A DNA stretch of 64,000 bases from Ligilactobacillus animalis KCTC 3501 = DSM 20602 (GCF_001434535.1 NZ_AYYW01000014.1:1-64000), one strand, 5' to 3'. Shown: positions 1 to 9,622, counted from the first letter of the stretch. The notes: generated from the letters alone by a model not told the origin. Translations and numbers: made by a program.

Positions 1-8
1 GAAGTACA

Positions 9-55
9 TTACAAATGAGCATGTAGTTTTTTCTAACTTGATTTGACAATTCAGG
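9..55. repeat. IS-end-like repeat, copy 1
   Basis: This stretch shares TTACAAATGA at its left, TTTTCTAACTT in the middle and ATTTGACAATTC at its right with a second copy near 26.5 kb, at nearly the same overall length (one-base indel). In both places a 5'-truncated gene fragment begins directly after the right end. That is what one expects of the end of an insertion sequence that interrupted two genes and was later lost, but no transposase is present. The element family is not recognised. Confidence 0.45.
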
Positions 56-312
56 TTTATTTTATTCAGCACCAAAATTACGTCAATGCTTCACATTATC
101 TCACGTTACTCGAAAATTATGACCTGACTGAAAATCTGGTCTACGAAAAGTTGTTACTCACATTTTTTACCAATCTCAAGAAATTATTACTCCATCAACC
201 AGCCAATACTTGGCGCCGTCCATTAACTAAATGCATTGCGACCGCTAAATTTCTCGATATGCCTAATTTGGCTGAAAAATTTGAACAGACCATTTTACAG
301 ATAACTAACTAA
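55..312 (+). pseudogene. Rgg/GadR/MutR-type regulator, C-terminal fragment
   Basis: The open frame of about 85 codons resembles the helical C-terminal half of Rgg/GadR/MutR regulators (segments such as LLENYDLTENL and LLLTFFTNLKKLL). Rgg proteins are usually about 280-300 residues and begin with an HTH domain, which is absent here. The 5' end coincides with an IS-end-like sequence and there is no ribosome site, so this is a truncated remnant. A strong hairpin follows the stop. The family call is from residue pattern only. Confidence 0.5.
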
Positions 313-313
313 A

Positions 314-352
314 AGCAGGTAGCCTCCCGTAGCAAGGAAGGCTACCTGCTTA
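314..352 (+). terminator. Intrinsic terminator after Rgg fragment
   Basis: A 12-bp stem, AGCAGGTAGCCT with AGGCTACCTGCT, closes a short loop immediately after the stop codon. The T tract is poor (TTATTTG), so termination may be inefficient. Confidence 0.55.
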
Positions 353-876
353 TTTGATCTACCACATAAATAGTGGACCAAAAACCATAAAGATCTCTGA
401 TCCACCACTTATCTTATAGTGCACTAAAAACAAACATAGCCTGAGCTCGGACGATCTACTGGATGGGTGTACTGCCCGACCTAGGACCAGCAACGTCACC
501 ATTTCTTGTAAGCTACTCAACAAATGTCTCAGTCAAATGCTCATTCATCTCCCTAAGATATTCCCTAATTAGCAATATAGTACTTGCTAACATCTTGATT
601 ATAGTCGCTAAAACTTTATTTATCTGCTTTTTCTTCAAAAAAGATACAGGTGTATCATTTTTGAGACACTATCTGCTACTTATTTTGCTTCACTGCCCTT
701 TCCGTAGCCTTACGCATCCAAATCCTTCATTTTTACCCTTAATCATAGTTTTTCATGCTACTTCAAACAATATTTTTGTTTGAACGTGCATTTTACACTT
801 ATAAATTCTCGTTTATTCCACTGCCCAGTATCCCTAATACTGCCAATAGCATTAAACTCCCCGCATTTTTGTATAT
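353..876. other. Gene-poor stretch with no supported gene
   Basis: Open frames here lack ribosome sites and family features. On the minus strand between roughly 520 and 720 there are short peptide-like stretches broken by stops, which suggests decayed coding sequence, but nothing can be assigned. Confidence 0.4.
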
Positions 877-907
877 ACACAAAAACCCCCAGTCATTCAA
901 CTGGGGG
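877..907 (-). terminator. Terminator of asnB
   Basis: Read on the minus strand, CCCCCAGT and ACTGGGGG form a GC-rich stem with a six-base loop, followed by TTTTTGTG. It lies a few bases past the asnB stop codon. Confidence 0.8.
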
Positions 908-913
908 AAAAGA

Positions 914-2791
914 TTATTTTGTGATCTTTACCTTGCTTACAGTATCCGCTGTCGTGTCTTCTGGGAAGTACACTTGATACCATAAGATGAAGGTGTAGAT
1001 AGTGAAGATCTTTTGCATTGAAGACTTACCGTTAATATGTTCTTGTAAGATCTCAAGTAAGGCCTCTGGTTCGAAGAATTTCTTAGCTACATCAGAAGTA
1101 AAGGCTTCTTCGATCCGCTTTCTGAACTTGTCTTCTTTGATCCAGCTAGCAATTGGGGATGGGAAGCCAAGTTTTTCCTTGTTTGCCACATCTTTTGGTA
1201 ATTCAGCTGCAGCTGCCGTCCGCAATGAGACCTTGGTTTCATCGCCACGGATACGTGTCTTGATCGGCATTGTAGCCGCAAAGGCAGCCACTTCTTTATC
1301 AACTAATGGTGTCCGCACTTCAAGTGAGTTACACATACTCATCCGGTCAGCCTTATGCAAGATATCAAATGGTAACCAAGTGTTGATATCAAAGTATTGC
1401 ATTTGCGTCATTTCATCTTTATCTTTAACGTCATCAAAAATATGCTTGGTGTAAGCACCGGAATCAACGTTTAAGTCCTTGTTCTTCAAGATCTTGTCTC
1501 GATCATGATAGTTAAAGACATAGTTTACCCGGTAGTAGCGTTCGCTCAATGGTTGTGCCCCACGGACCAAGAAACGTTGGCCATGGAAACGAGGTAAGTT
1601 GATCACCATCTTAGCAAGTGCGCTCCGCAAACCAGCTGGAACATATTTTTGATATTTTTCAAATGGACGAGCTTCTAAGTAAGTGTTGTAACCACCGAAG
1701 AATTCGTCAGCCCCTTCACCAGAAAGCGCAACTTTAACTTGTTTTCTAGTTCCCTTGGAAAGGTAGTAAAGTTGCATTGCTGATGGGTTAGAAAGTGGTT
1801 CGTCCATGTAGTACATGATCGTTGGTAAGATGTCGAAGTAATCATCGCCATCCATCGTGATCCGCGTATTTTCTTGACCGATCTTTTTAGCAAAGCGAGA
1901 AGACCAATCTAATTCACTATATTTGGAGTTGTTGAACCCAAGTGAAAATGACTTGATCGGTTTTAACTTAGCAGCTTCGTTCAAAACATAACTTGAATCG
2001 ACACCACTGGATAAGAAACTACCAACCTCAACGTCTGCGACCATGTGAGCCTTGACTGAGTTGTCGACTAAGCCTTGGATCTTCTTAGCATCGCCTTCGA
2101 TCGTTTGATTTTCATCAATGTGATCGTAGTTGAATTTGTAGTATTGATGGATCTCTGTTTTGCCATCTTTGTGGATAAAGTAATGACCTGGCAAAAGCTT
2201 GTAGACATTTTTGAACATCGTTTCCTTAGAAGGGATAAATTCAAAACTCAAATGAATTGGTAAAAGTTTTTCATTAAATTCCTTCACAAATTTTGGATGA
2301 TCTAAGAAAGCTTTGATCTCAGATGCCCACAAGAAACTTTGGCCATCATCATAGTAATACATTGGCTTGATACCAAAGTGGTCACGTGCCCCAAAGACTT
2401 CTTTAGTCTTGCGGTCATAGATCACAAAAGCATACATTCCACGTAGTTTATCTAATAATTTAGGACCCCAAGCATCATAACCATGGATCAAAACTTCTGA
2501 GTCAACATCTGTTCTAAATTCGTACCCTAAAGCTTTCAACTCTTCACGAATTTCGCGATAGTTGTAAATTTCACCATTGAAGGTCAAGACTTTAGTTTCA
2601 TCACTGTTATACATTGGTTGCTTACCATGAGCCAAGTCGATGATCGAAAGGCGACGGAATCCCATTGCAGCCCCTTCGTCTGCAAAATATGCTTCATCGT
2701 CTGGACCACGGTGACGGATACGATCCGCCATTTTTTCAATTGTGTTATCTGGAATATCAGTTTGGTTTACATACCCAACAAAACCACACAT
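914..2791 (-). CDS. asnB: Asparagine synthase (glutamine-hydrolysing)
   Basis: Makes asparagine from aspartate, ATP and glutamine in the cytoplasm. The 625-residue protein begins MCGFVG, so Cys2 is the nucleophile of the class-II glutamine amidotransferase domain; RHRGPD and FNGEIYNY follow as expected. The synthetase domain carries the PP-loop variant SSGVDSS at about 261-267 and SGEGADE further on. Length fits the AsnB/AsnO family. AAGGAGAACAAACATT precedes the ATG. It lies downstream of dnaB on the same strand, across a gap of about 70 bp with no terminator seen, so co-transcription is possible. Confidence 0.95.
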   Translation of the reverse strand: MCGFVGYVNQTDIPDNTIEKMADRIRHRGPDDEAYFADEGAAMGFRRLSIIDLAHGKQPMYNSDETKVLTFNGEIYNYREIREELKALGYEFRTDVDSEVLIHGYDAWGPKLLDKLRGMYAFVIYDRKTKEVFGARDHFGIKPMYYYDDGQSFLWASEIKAFLDHPKFVKEFNEKLLPIHLSFEFIPSKETMFKNVYKLLPGHYFIHKDGKTEIHQYYKFNYDHIDENQTIEGDAKKIQGLVDNSVKAHMVADVEVGSFLSSGVDSSYVLNEAAKLKPIKSFSLGFNNSKYSELDWSSRFAKKIGQENTRITMDGDDYFDILPTIMYYMDEPLSNPSAMQLYYLSKGTRKQVKVALSGEGADEFFGGYNTYLEARPFEKYQKYVPAGLRSALAKMVINLPRFHGQRFLVRGAQPLSERYYRVNYVFNYHDRDKILKNKDLNVDSGAYTKHIFDDVKDKDEMTQMQYFDINTWLPFDILHKADRMSMCNSLEVRTPLVDKEVAAFAATMPIKTRIRGDETKVSLRTAAAAELPKDVANKEKLGFPSPIASWIKEDKFRKRIEEAFTSDVAKKFFEPEALLEILQEHINGKSSMQKIFTIYTFILWYQVYFPEDTTADTVSKVKITK

Positions 2792-2859
2792 AATGTTTGT
2801 TCTCCTTTTACTCTGTTTACTGCCTTAGATTACCCTTTATTACGCCAATTGTCAAAAAC

Positions 2860-4248
2860 TTACTGCGGTTCTGGCGTATAGGCAATATTGGCAAACTTAT
2901 TATATGATTTGATAAATAAAAGCTTAACCGTTCCACGCGCACCGGCACGGTTCTTTTCGATGATCAGTTCAACTTCACCGACATCTTGATTTTCCGGTTG
3001 GCCATCGTTGTCTGTATCATCGTCATCCCCGTCAGCTCGCTCATAGTAGTCATCCCGGTAAAGGAACGCTACGATATCAGCATCTTGCTCGATCGATCCA
3101 GATTCACGGATATCGGACAACACCGGCCGTTTATCTTGGCGCTGTTCGACCCCACGTGAGAGCTGGGATAAGGCGATGATCGGAACTGAGAGCTCTTTTG
3201 ATAATTTCTTTAATTGACGCGAGATCTCAGAAACTTCTTGTTGACGACTTTCTTTGTTAGAGCCTTCGATCAACTGTAGGTAATCGATCACGATCAGACC
3301 GAGATCGCCTTTTTCCTTAGCTAACCGCCGACTCTTGGCACGGATCTCAGACATCTTGATCCCTGGCGTGTCGTCGATATAAATACTCGTTTTTGAAAGG
3401 GCCCCGACTGCCACGATCAGATTAGCCCATTCTTGCTCATCTAATTGCCCGGTGCGCAAGTGATTAGCACTGATCGACCCTTCTGCACATAACATCCGGT
3501 TAACTAGCGATTCCGCACTCATTTCTAAAGAGAACAATGCGATCGTCTTATCAGTCGAAGTCCCGATATTTTGCGCGATATTCAAGGCAAAGGCCGTCTT
3601 ACCCACGGCCGGGCGGGCAGCCAAGATGATCAAGTTATCTGGCTGTAGCCCAGCTGTCATATGGTCAAAATCTTTATAGCCCGTTGCAAGCCCGGTGATA
3701 TCTTCATCTTGTTGCGACAATTTATCGATCTCATCTAAGGAATCAGTCAAAACTTTACTGATCTCTTTAAAGCCACTTTGAGTGCGATTTTCCGCCACTT
3801 CCATGATCTGCCGTTCTGCCGATTCTAAGATATCGGCAACGGGCTCATCTTGTTCTTTGGCTTGGGTGATGATATTGGTTGCCGCTGCGATCACCCGGCG
3901 GAGGACAGCTTTTTCTGCCACCAATTTGGCGTAATATCCCACATTGGCTGCTGTCGGCACGGATGAAGCCAATTCAGCAATGTAGGCGACCCCACCGACA
4001 TCATCGAGTTGGTTGTTCATCTCAAGGCGGTTATTGACCGTTAAAACATCAATTGCTTCTCCATCGTCGTTTAAATCGATCATTGCTTGGAACAACAATT
4101 GATGGGCACGCCGGTAAAAATCTTTAGCTTCCACAAATTCCATCGCATCAGCTAAAGCATCAGGACTCAAGAAGACAGCCCCTAAAACAGCTTGTTCCGC
4201 TTCAATATTTTGCGGTGGTAAGCTGTCATTTAAAAGTTCATTATCCAA
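2860..4248 (-). CDS. dnaB: Replicative DNA helicase DnaB
   Basis: Hexameric 5'-3' helicase that unwinds DNA at the replication fork (called DnaC in Bacillus). The 462-residue protein has the N-terminal helical primase-interaction domain (PPQNIEAEQAVLG), a Walker A motif ARPAVGKT at about 211-218, Walker B LIVIDYLQL, and the RecA-fold motif SQLSRGVE. The start is TTG with AAAGGATGA about nine bases upstream. An acidic Asp/Glu-rich insert sits near the C-terminus (DGDDDDTDNDG), in a position where the family varies. It lies between rplI and asnB, the common Lactobacillales order. Confidence 0.96.
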   Translation of the reverse strand: MDNELLNDSLPPQNIEAEQAVLGAVFLSPDALADAMEFVEAKDFYRRAHQLLFQAMIDLNDDGEAIDVLTVNNRLEMNNQLDDVGGVAYIAELASSVPTAANVGYYAKLVAEKAVLRRVIAAATNIITQAKEQDEPVADILESAERQIMEVAENRTQSGFKEISKVLTDSLDEIDKLSQQDEDITGLATGYKDFDHMTAGLQPDNLIILAARPAVGKTAFALNIAQNIGTSTDKTIALFSLEMSAESLVNRMLCAEGSISANHLRTGQLDEQEWANLIVAVGALSKTSIYIDDTPGIKMSEIRAKSRRLAKEKGDLGLIVIDYLQLIEGSNKESRQQEVSEISRQLKKLSKELSVPIIALSQLSRGVEQRQDKRPVLSDIRESGSIEQDADIVAFLYRDDYYERADGDDDDTDNDGQPENQDVGEVELIIEKNRAGARGTVKLLFIKSYNKFANIAYTPEPQ

Positions 4249-4367
4249 CCAGCTTCATCCTTTCTGTAATTTAAGTGTACAACTTGAAATTATAACATAA
4301 AAAATAGGCTGGTCGAATCTATTGTTACCTATATATCACTGACCCCCAAAATTTAAAAAATATTGCC

Positions 4368-4721
4368 TTGTTTTATATCACGATCAGTTCTACACTAAAG
4401 AAAATACGCAAACGATATCCGACAGCTTATATCATGCCCGATCAAGGAATGTTTGAGCCACCATTTGACAGTAGATGGACTATTATCCAGTTTGAAGATT
4501 GCTATCTACTAGTAGCACGTGGTCGACTTCCATATAGTCCTAAACAATATTTCATTTTACCTAGTGTTATTCGCTACTTGGTAACTATCCTACCTAAATC
4601 ACTTGCACTGAGTAAATTAGAAAATCCGACTATGCAACTTGCTGCCAAAGAACTTATGGTCCCTGATCTTCGTCGAACCCAGTTTTTTCAAATGGCAAAA
4701 TACCGCTTAACTTTATTGTAA
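4368..4721 (+). CDS. Hypothetical protein, possibly a remnant
   Basis: An open frame of 117 codons from a TTG, with no convincing ribosome site. The same frame stays open upstream of the TTG (codons reading DPQNLKNIA), which suggests the 5' end was lost. The product is basic with a hydrophobic centre and I recognise no family. It is divergent from dnaB and convergent with rplI. It could be a degraded accessory gene or a chance frame. Confidence 0.3.
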   Translation: MFYITISSTLKKIRKRYPTAYIMPDQGMFEPPFDSRWTIIQFEDCYLLVARGRLPYSPKQYFILPSVIRYLVTILPKSLALSKLENPTMQLAAKELMVPDLRRTQFFQMAKYRLTLL

Positions 4722-4801
4722 ATAAGCTTAGATAGTCCACAAAAAACCAACAGTTCAACTATGCTTTTTATATCCTCACTCTCCCTACCACCTACACAAA
4801 T

Positions 4802-4828
4802 AGCCCGCCAGATCTACTCTAGCGGGCT
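4802..4828 (-). terminator. Terminator downstream of rplI
   Basis: AGCCCGC and GCGGGCT form a seven-base GC stem just past the rplI stop. On the minus strand it is followed by TATTTGTG, a weak U tract. Confidence 0.55.
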
Positions 4829-4842
4829 ATTATTAAGCTATT

Positions 4843-5292
4843 TTATTGTTCTGAGATGTGCACGCGGATCTTAGCAGAAACCTCATTGTGCAACTTAACA
4901 GGGACATTGGCGTATCCCATCGCACGGATCGGTGCTGCTAATTCCATCTTGCGCTTGTCGATCTTTAAGCCGTGTTGTTTTTCCATAGCTTGGGCGATCT
5001 GCTTGGATGTGATCGAGCCAAATAAACGACCATCTATCCCAGCTTTTGCCTTGATCTCAACGACATAATTGCCAGATTCTAATTTTTCTTTGAGGACCTT
5101 TGCTTCGGCTAATTCTTCAGCCTCTTTTTTGGCTTCGGCTCTCTTTTGACCACGTAATTGGCTCATCGCTGCTGCATCAGCTTGCTTAGCCTTATTGCTC
5201 TTGATCAAGAAGTTTGCGTATCCATCTGGAATTTCCTTAACTTCACCGCGTTTGCCTTTACCGCGCACGTCTTGTGTAAAAATGATTCTCAT
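4843..5292 (-). CDS. rplI: 50S ribosomal protein L9
   Basis: Binds 23S rRNA in the large ribosomal subunit. The 149-residue length is standard. The N-terminal domain shows the family pattern (VRGKGKRGEVKEIPDGYANFL), followed by the long charged central helix rich in Lys, Glu and Ala, and a C-terminal domain containing DGRLFGSIT. The ATG has a GGAGG site upstream. It follows gdpP by 27 bp and is very probably in the same transcript, as in other Firmicutes. Confidence 0.96.
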   Translation of the reverse strand: MRIIFTQDVRGKGKRGEVKEIPDGYANFLIKSNKAKQADAAAMSQLRGQKRAEAKKEAEELAEAKVLKEKLESGNYVVEIKAKAGIDGRLFGSITSKQIAQAMEKQHGLKIDKRKMELAAPIRAMGYANVPVKLHNEVSAKIRVHISEQ

Positions 5293-5319
5293 AAAAAAAT
5301 CCTCCCATACGTAGTTCTT

Positions 5320-7335
5320 CTACTCTTTATTTTCCTGCTCTTGTTTAAGAATTGCAAGCAGTTGTTCTTTGACCGCACCCACAGTCGTATCAGCGATCTG
5401 GGTCGCAGCATTGGATAAGTGACCGCCACCACCCATTTCTTCCATGATCACCTGCACGTTCTTAGTCCCATTGCTTCGCGCTGAAACGCCGATCTTGCCT
5501 GAAGCCCGCTTAGTGATCACAAAAGAGGCCTCCACTCCACTGACATTTAACAGTGAGTCAGCAACTTGAGCGGCGATGACTGGATCATAGACTCGATCTT
5601 CTTCACCACAGCAGATCGCGTCTCCCTCAGTAAATTCAGTCCGTTCGACCAAATGGTTGCGTTGCATATAGCTATTGACGCTTTCTTTCATGAAATGCCG
5701 TGCCATCACCAGATCAGCCCCAACTGAACGTAAATAGCTCGCTGCATCAAAAGTCCGCGTTCCTGTCCGCAAAGCAAATGATTGTGTATCAATGATGATC
5801 CCTGTCAGCATTGCCGTGGCTTCCAATTTATTGATCGGCTCACTGTCTTTTGATTGATACTCAAAGAGCTCAGTGATCAACTCACACGTCGAACTGGCAT
5901 ACGGTTCGATGTAGACCAAGATCGGGTTATCGGGAAATTCTTCGCCCCGGCGATGATGGTCGATCACCATGACACGATTTTTGAGCTTATCGTAGAGCGG
6001 TCGTGCGATCGACATTGATGGTTTCGAGTGGTCAGCCATGATCAAAAGGCTATCCTTAGTAGCTTTTTCCAAGGCCATTTCCGGGGTTATAATTGAACCC
6101 TTGATATTTGGATACTGTTCCAATTCCTCTAACAAACGCTCAATGTCTGAGTGGAGATCTTCTTGATCTAAGACGATCCAACACTGCTTGCCATTCATCG
6201 CCGCGATCCGACGCACCCCTAGGCAGGCGCCCAGAGAGTCCATATCTGGATGGCGATGGCCCATCACAAAGATCTGGTCGGCTTGATTCATCAATTCGGT
6301 CAACGCTTGTGAGATCATCCGTGCCCGAACTCGGGTGCGTTTTTCCATCGGGTTGGTCTTGCCCCCGTAGAAACGGGCTTGGCCATCGACCGCTTTGACG
6401 ACGACCTGATCTCCCCCACGTCCCAAGGCAAGATCTAAGTTATTTTGTGAGAGCTTTGCCAGTTGGGTCAGATCAGAACCACCGTATGCGATCCCTACAC
6501 TAAGCGTTACTGGCGAATTTTGCTTGGACGTCCACTTGCGCACTTCATCTAGGATCTTGAATTTTTCTTCTTCTAATACTTTGAGCGTCTTAGCATACGT
6601 CAAGATAAAGAAGTGATCTTCATCAACACGTTTGAGGTAAATCCCAAATTCGCGCGCCCAATCTGATAAAGCATTCGTCACGAAATTTCCCAGGTTAGAA
6701 ATATCTTTATCGTTCATCGCACTGGTAACTTCATCGTAATTATCCAAGAAGATCTGTCCGATCACTAACCGCGTATCTTCGTATTCTTGTCGGATCTCGG
6801 CATAATGCGTCACATCCATCAGGTACAGCGCATCAATGTCTTTTTGGACCATCAGACTAAAGGCTCGTCCATGCAATTTGACTTCGATATCTTTGTCCTT
6901 ATTGTCTTGTTTAGCCTCGAGTTGCTCATAGAGCTGATGATCGACCTCTTTTAACGGCTTACCCAGCACCTCTTGATTATCAAAATAGCGTTGCATATAA
7001 GGGTTGATCCATTCGATATGACCCTCTTTGTCGTAAAATAAGATCCCGATCGGCATTTTGATCAACGCATCCTGTTCACCGCGTTTGATCCGATAAGACA
7101 GATCAGAAATGTATTCAGTTGTATCTTCAGTAATTTGTTTTAAAGTAATATAGGCAACTACGGTCACAATAAGTGTAAAGACCATGCTGATATATCCTAG
7201 AATAATATTGGTTCTAAAGGCCAGGATCACACAAATGACCGCTACAAACGCCAACATCCAAGCTAACACACGCAAATGTCTGTCATACATGAATTCAGGC
7301 AGTTGCCAAAAATCTTTGTTAAAAAATTTTTTCAC
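5320..7335 (-). CDS. gdpP: Cyclic-di-AMP phosphodiesterase GdpP
   Basis: Membrane-bound DHH-DHHA1 phosphodiesterase that hydrolyses the second messenger c-di-AMP. In order: two N-terminal membrane helices (roughly residues 22-66), a PAS-like domain, a degenerate GGDEF domain (GRGGDQ near 305), then DHH motifs HPDMDS (about 362-367) and DHHRR, and a C-terminal DHHA1 domain ending in GGGGHLSNAA. I prefer the GTG reading MKKFFNKDF, preceded by GGAATGCGGGGAT, to an upstream TTG that has no ribosome site; this gives 671 residues. It sits directly upstream of rplI. Confidence 0.92.
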   Translation of the reverse strand: MKKFFNKDFWQLPEFMYDRHLRVLAWMLAFVAVICVILAFRTNIILGYISMVFTLIVTVVAYITLKQITEDTTEYISDLSYRIKRGEQDALIKMPIGILFYDKEGHIEWINPYMQRYFDNQEVLGKPLKEVDHQLYEQLEAKQDNKDKDIEVKLHGRAFSLMVQKDIDALYLMDVTHYAEIRQEYEDTRLVIGQIFLDNYDEVTSAMNDKDISNLGNFVTNALSDWAREFGIYLKRVDEDHFFILTYAKTLKVLEEEKFKILDEVRKWTSKQNSPVTLSVGIAYGGSDLTQLAKLSQNNLDLALGRGGDQVVVKAVDGQARFYGGKTNPMEKRTRVRARMISQALTELMNQADQIFVMGHRHPDMDSLGACLGVRRIAAMNGKQCWIVLDQEDLHSDIERLLEELEQYPNIKGSIITPEMALEKATKDSLLIMADHSKPSMSIARPLYDKLKNRVMVIDHHRRGEEFPDNPILVYIEPYASSTCELITELFEYQSKDSEPINKLEATAMLTGIIIDTQSFALRTGTRTFDAASYLRSVGADLVMARHFMKESVNSYMQRNHLVERTEFTEGDAICCGEEDRVYDPVIAAQVADSLLNVSGVEASFVITKRASGKIGVSARSNGTKNVQVIMEEMGGGGHLSNAATQIADTTVGAVKEQLLAILKQEQENKE

Positions 7336-7464
7336 TGGTTTATCCCCGCATTCCTTTCCCAATTCTTAACCTAATTTTATACTTCTGCTATTTATTCTAT
7401 CACAAACGAGTTTGACTCTCAGTAAGTATGACTATAATAGCTTGAAAAATCAAGTTGCTTTGCC

Positions 7465-7496
7465 CAAAATAAAAAGCCACGGGCTGACCCGTAGCT
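7465..7496 (-). terminator. Terminator of the PnuC-type transporter gene
   Basis: AGCTACGGG and CCCGTGGCT form a stem with a four-base loop, followed on the minus strand by TTTTTATTTTGG. The hairpin lies about 80 bp past the transporter stop codon. Confidence 0.65.
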
Positions 7497-7575
7497 TAGT
7501 GTTATGAGTTAAGTTATTCACTTAGTTTAAGTATACGCCCGCGACTATTTATTGTCAGCCATTCAAAACTAAATT

Positions 7576-8346
7576 TTAAGCTTTCTTTGAGACTTCCCCT
7601 CTAAACCAGCTGTTCTCGCTGAAAAAGGCATACATATCATTTAAGAAAAAGACACTGTAACTAAAGATCAAGGCAAAATTCCCATCACCTTGCAACATCG
7701 TTTGGACCCATAAAGCGATCGTAAAGACTGATGCCAGTGTGAAAACATAGTATTGTTCACGTTTACGATTCAATTCCAATAATGCCCCCGTGATCGCCAT
7801 TGCTAAGTTCAAGCTATCCAAAAAGACCCGGGGATCATTCGTAAAGCTAAAGATCGTATAGGTGCATAACCAAGCAACTACAAAAAATAAGCCATATTTG
7901 ATCCATTCAAGCCCACTTTCTAGTTTTTCCGCTTGGATATCATCGTTCCATTTTGGATCTAAAATGCAAAAAATATCTAAAAAGATCAAATAACCGATCT
8001 GTTCCCAAGCGGTCGCATAATTTTTTGCCATAAAACCTGTTGCTGCGATACAAATAGCTGAGATCGCACCACACCAGCCTTGGATCCCGGATAAGTTCGA
8101 GATCCCGATCACACATGCCACGGACAGATTGCCCCCAACAAAGGCTAACAGTGACTGGACTGGCGTTTGGCTAAAAGAATCGACCAACGAGATAACTTGG
8201 AGCACAAAGTTGAACGCCAATAAGAAGTAACTAAAATACCCCCAACCTTTACATTGATTCAACAACCATTTGAAATATCCCTTCCGAAATACATTCTTGG
8301 AATATTCTGGCAAATGGGTCAATACATCTTGATAACGTTCAAACAT
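7576..8346 (-). CDS. pnuN: PnuC-family transporter, probable deoxynucleoside importer (PnuN-like)
   Basis: A 256-residue integral membrane protein with about seven hydrophobic segments and PnuC-family residues (NRKREQYYVF and FALIFSYSVFFLNDMY in the C-terminal half). PnuC proteins import nicotinamide riboside by facilitated diffusion coupled to phosphorylation. Two NrdR-box-like palindromes lie in its upstream region. I recall that a PnuC paralogue under NrdR control in Lactobacillales has been predicted to carry deoxynucleosides and is called PnuN. The family call is from sequence; the substrate is inferred from the promoter. Classical PnuC remains possible. Confidence 0.75.
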   Translation of the reverse strand: MFERYQDVLTHLPEYSKNVFRKGYFKWLLNQCKGWGYFSYFLLAFNFVLQVISLVDSFSQTPVQSLLAFVGGNLSVACVIGISNLSGIQGWCGAISAICIAATGFMAKNYATAWEQIGYLIFLDIFCILDPKWNDDIQAEKLESGLEWIKYGLFFVVAWLCTYTIFSFTNDPRVFLDSLNLAMAITGALLELNRKREQYYVFTLASVFTIALWVQTMLQGDGNFALIFSYSVFFLNDMYAFFSENSWFRGEVSKKA

Positions 8347-8442
8347 CTAAAAACTTCCTTCCGATAGACAATAATTTCTTGCATTTAAAAATTGCAATGT
8401 AACTATTATAGCCATGCATTCTGACTAAATTCAACCGAAAAA

Positions 8443-8488
8443 ACACAATATATTGTAATTCTAATTTTATTAAATCTATATATTGTGT
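8443..8488. promoter_or_regulatory. Tandem NrdR boxes
   Basis: Two near-palindromes match the NrdR consensus acaCwATATATwGtgt: ACACAATATATTGTAA and AACTATATATTGTGT-like (core CTATATATTG). Their centres are 30 bp apart, close to three helical turns, as in known NrdR operator pairs. They lie about 100 bp upstream of the divergent PnuC-type gene and about 140 bp upstream of the DUF1002 gene. NrdR represses ribonucleotide-reductase genes when (d)ATP is bound. Confidence 0.65.
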
Positions 8489-8624
8489 GTGATTTGATTT
8501 TCAAACGTTGATTTTCCTAAGTTTTTCTTACGATATTTATATCTTTTTCTTAAAAGACAAGAATTGATTTCTGGTGGTAAAATTAAAATGTAGCTAGATA
8601 TAAAATTAATGAGGTGTTTTAGAG

Positions 8625-9608
8625 ATGAAATTAAAAAAATTAGCAACTGCATTCTTGGCAGGGCTGACCTTTTTAGGGGTAACTTTGACCAGTGCTCCCA
8701 AGGCTTTAGCCGAAAGTAGCAGTAATACGCATACGTTAAATTCCGCTTATGTCGTCTATGGAGCCGGCACGAGCCAAGAAGCACGCCAAAATTTAGCTAA
8801 AGTATTTGAAACTGATTCTTCGTTCAAGACTTTGACCGCTACCGCCGCTGATTACAACAAATATATCGCTAATGGCTCTAGCAATACGACTGACGCTGCA
8901 ATGATCAGCTCAGTTGCGATCGCACCCGGAGATCCTGGTTCTGGGGTCAAGGTCAACATCAAAGACTACAATGGTTCTAACAATATCACCCAAGTAACTT
9001 CCCAACAATACGCAATGGTCGCTCAAATGGCGGGGGTAACAGATGTCAGCATCGTTGTGACCGCTAATCGTCCTGTTTCAGGTGAATCAGCCTTGACTGG
9101 GGTCTACAAGGCCTTAGCCGAAGATGGCGTTTCATTGAACACAGAAAACACAGCGACAGCCAATGAGATGCTTTCAGCGACCCAACCGGCGATCGACGCT
9201 AACAAAGATGACAAGACCTATCCTGGGAAACTGATGGCAGCTATTGGTGATGTTTCCAAGCAATTGGCCCAACAAAAACAAGACAACCAAGAACTAGCTA
9301 CAAAACAAGACATTGAAGATATGTTAAATAAGGCTTTGGCTGACCGTGGCATTCAAAACCAAACGACCTCAGAGCAAGTAACACAGATCTCAGGCGCTTT
9401 GGTAAACTTCCAAAATTCACCGATCAGCTCAAGCAAGACATATATCAATAACGTGACAAACACGATCAATAACGTTAAAGATTCGACGGGTAATTTGATG
9501 AATAAGGCTAAAGACTGGGCCAACAGTGCTCAAGCTAAAGAAGCCGTTGAACAAGCAAAAGGCTGGTTTGCCCGCTTCATCGAATGGATCAAGAGTCTGT
9601 TTAATTAA
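8625..9608 (+). CDS. Secreted DUF1002 (YpuA-like) protein
   Basis: A 327-residue exported protein. The N-terminus is a signal peptide (KLKK, a hydrophobic core, then APKALAES with likely cleavage after ALA). The mature part matches the DUF1002 pattern: YVVYGAGTSQEARQNL, a stretch on VTSQQYAMVAQMAGV, and Thr/Ala-rich helices. The C-terminus has an amphipathic WFARFIEWIKSLF segment that may contact the membrane. The function of the family is unknown. GAGGTGTTTTAGAG lies before the ATG. A very strong terminator follows. It is monocistronic. Confidence 0.85.
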   Translation: MKLKKLATAFLAGLTFLGVTLTSAPKALAESSSNTHTLNSAYVVYGAGTSQEARQNLAKVFETDSSFKTLTATAADYNKYIANGSSNTTDAAMISSVAIAPGDPGSGVKVNIKDYNGSNNITQVTSQQYAMVAQMAGVTDVSIVVTANRPVSGESALTGVYKALAEDGVSLNTENTATANEMLSATQPAIDANKDDKTYPGKLMAAIGDVSKQLAQQKQDNQELATKQDIEDMLNKALADRGIQNQTTSEQVTQISGALVNFQNSPISSSKTYINNVTNTINNVKDSTGNLMNKAKDWANSAQAKEAVEQAKGWFARFIEWIKSLFN

Positions 9609-9622
9609 TAAGACCATACGGG

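Noticed and set aside
463-783. Plus-strand open frame of 106 codons
   Set aside because: No ribosome site, no family features, codon use unlike real genes; lies in gene-poor sequence.
1002-1454. 150-codon frame opposite asnB
   Set aside because: Antisense shadow of the strongly supported asnB gene.
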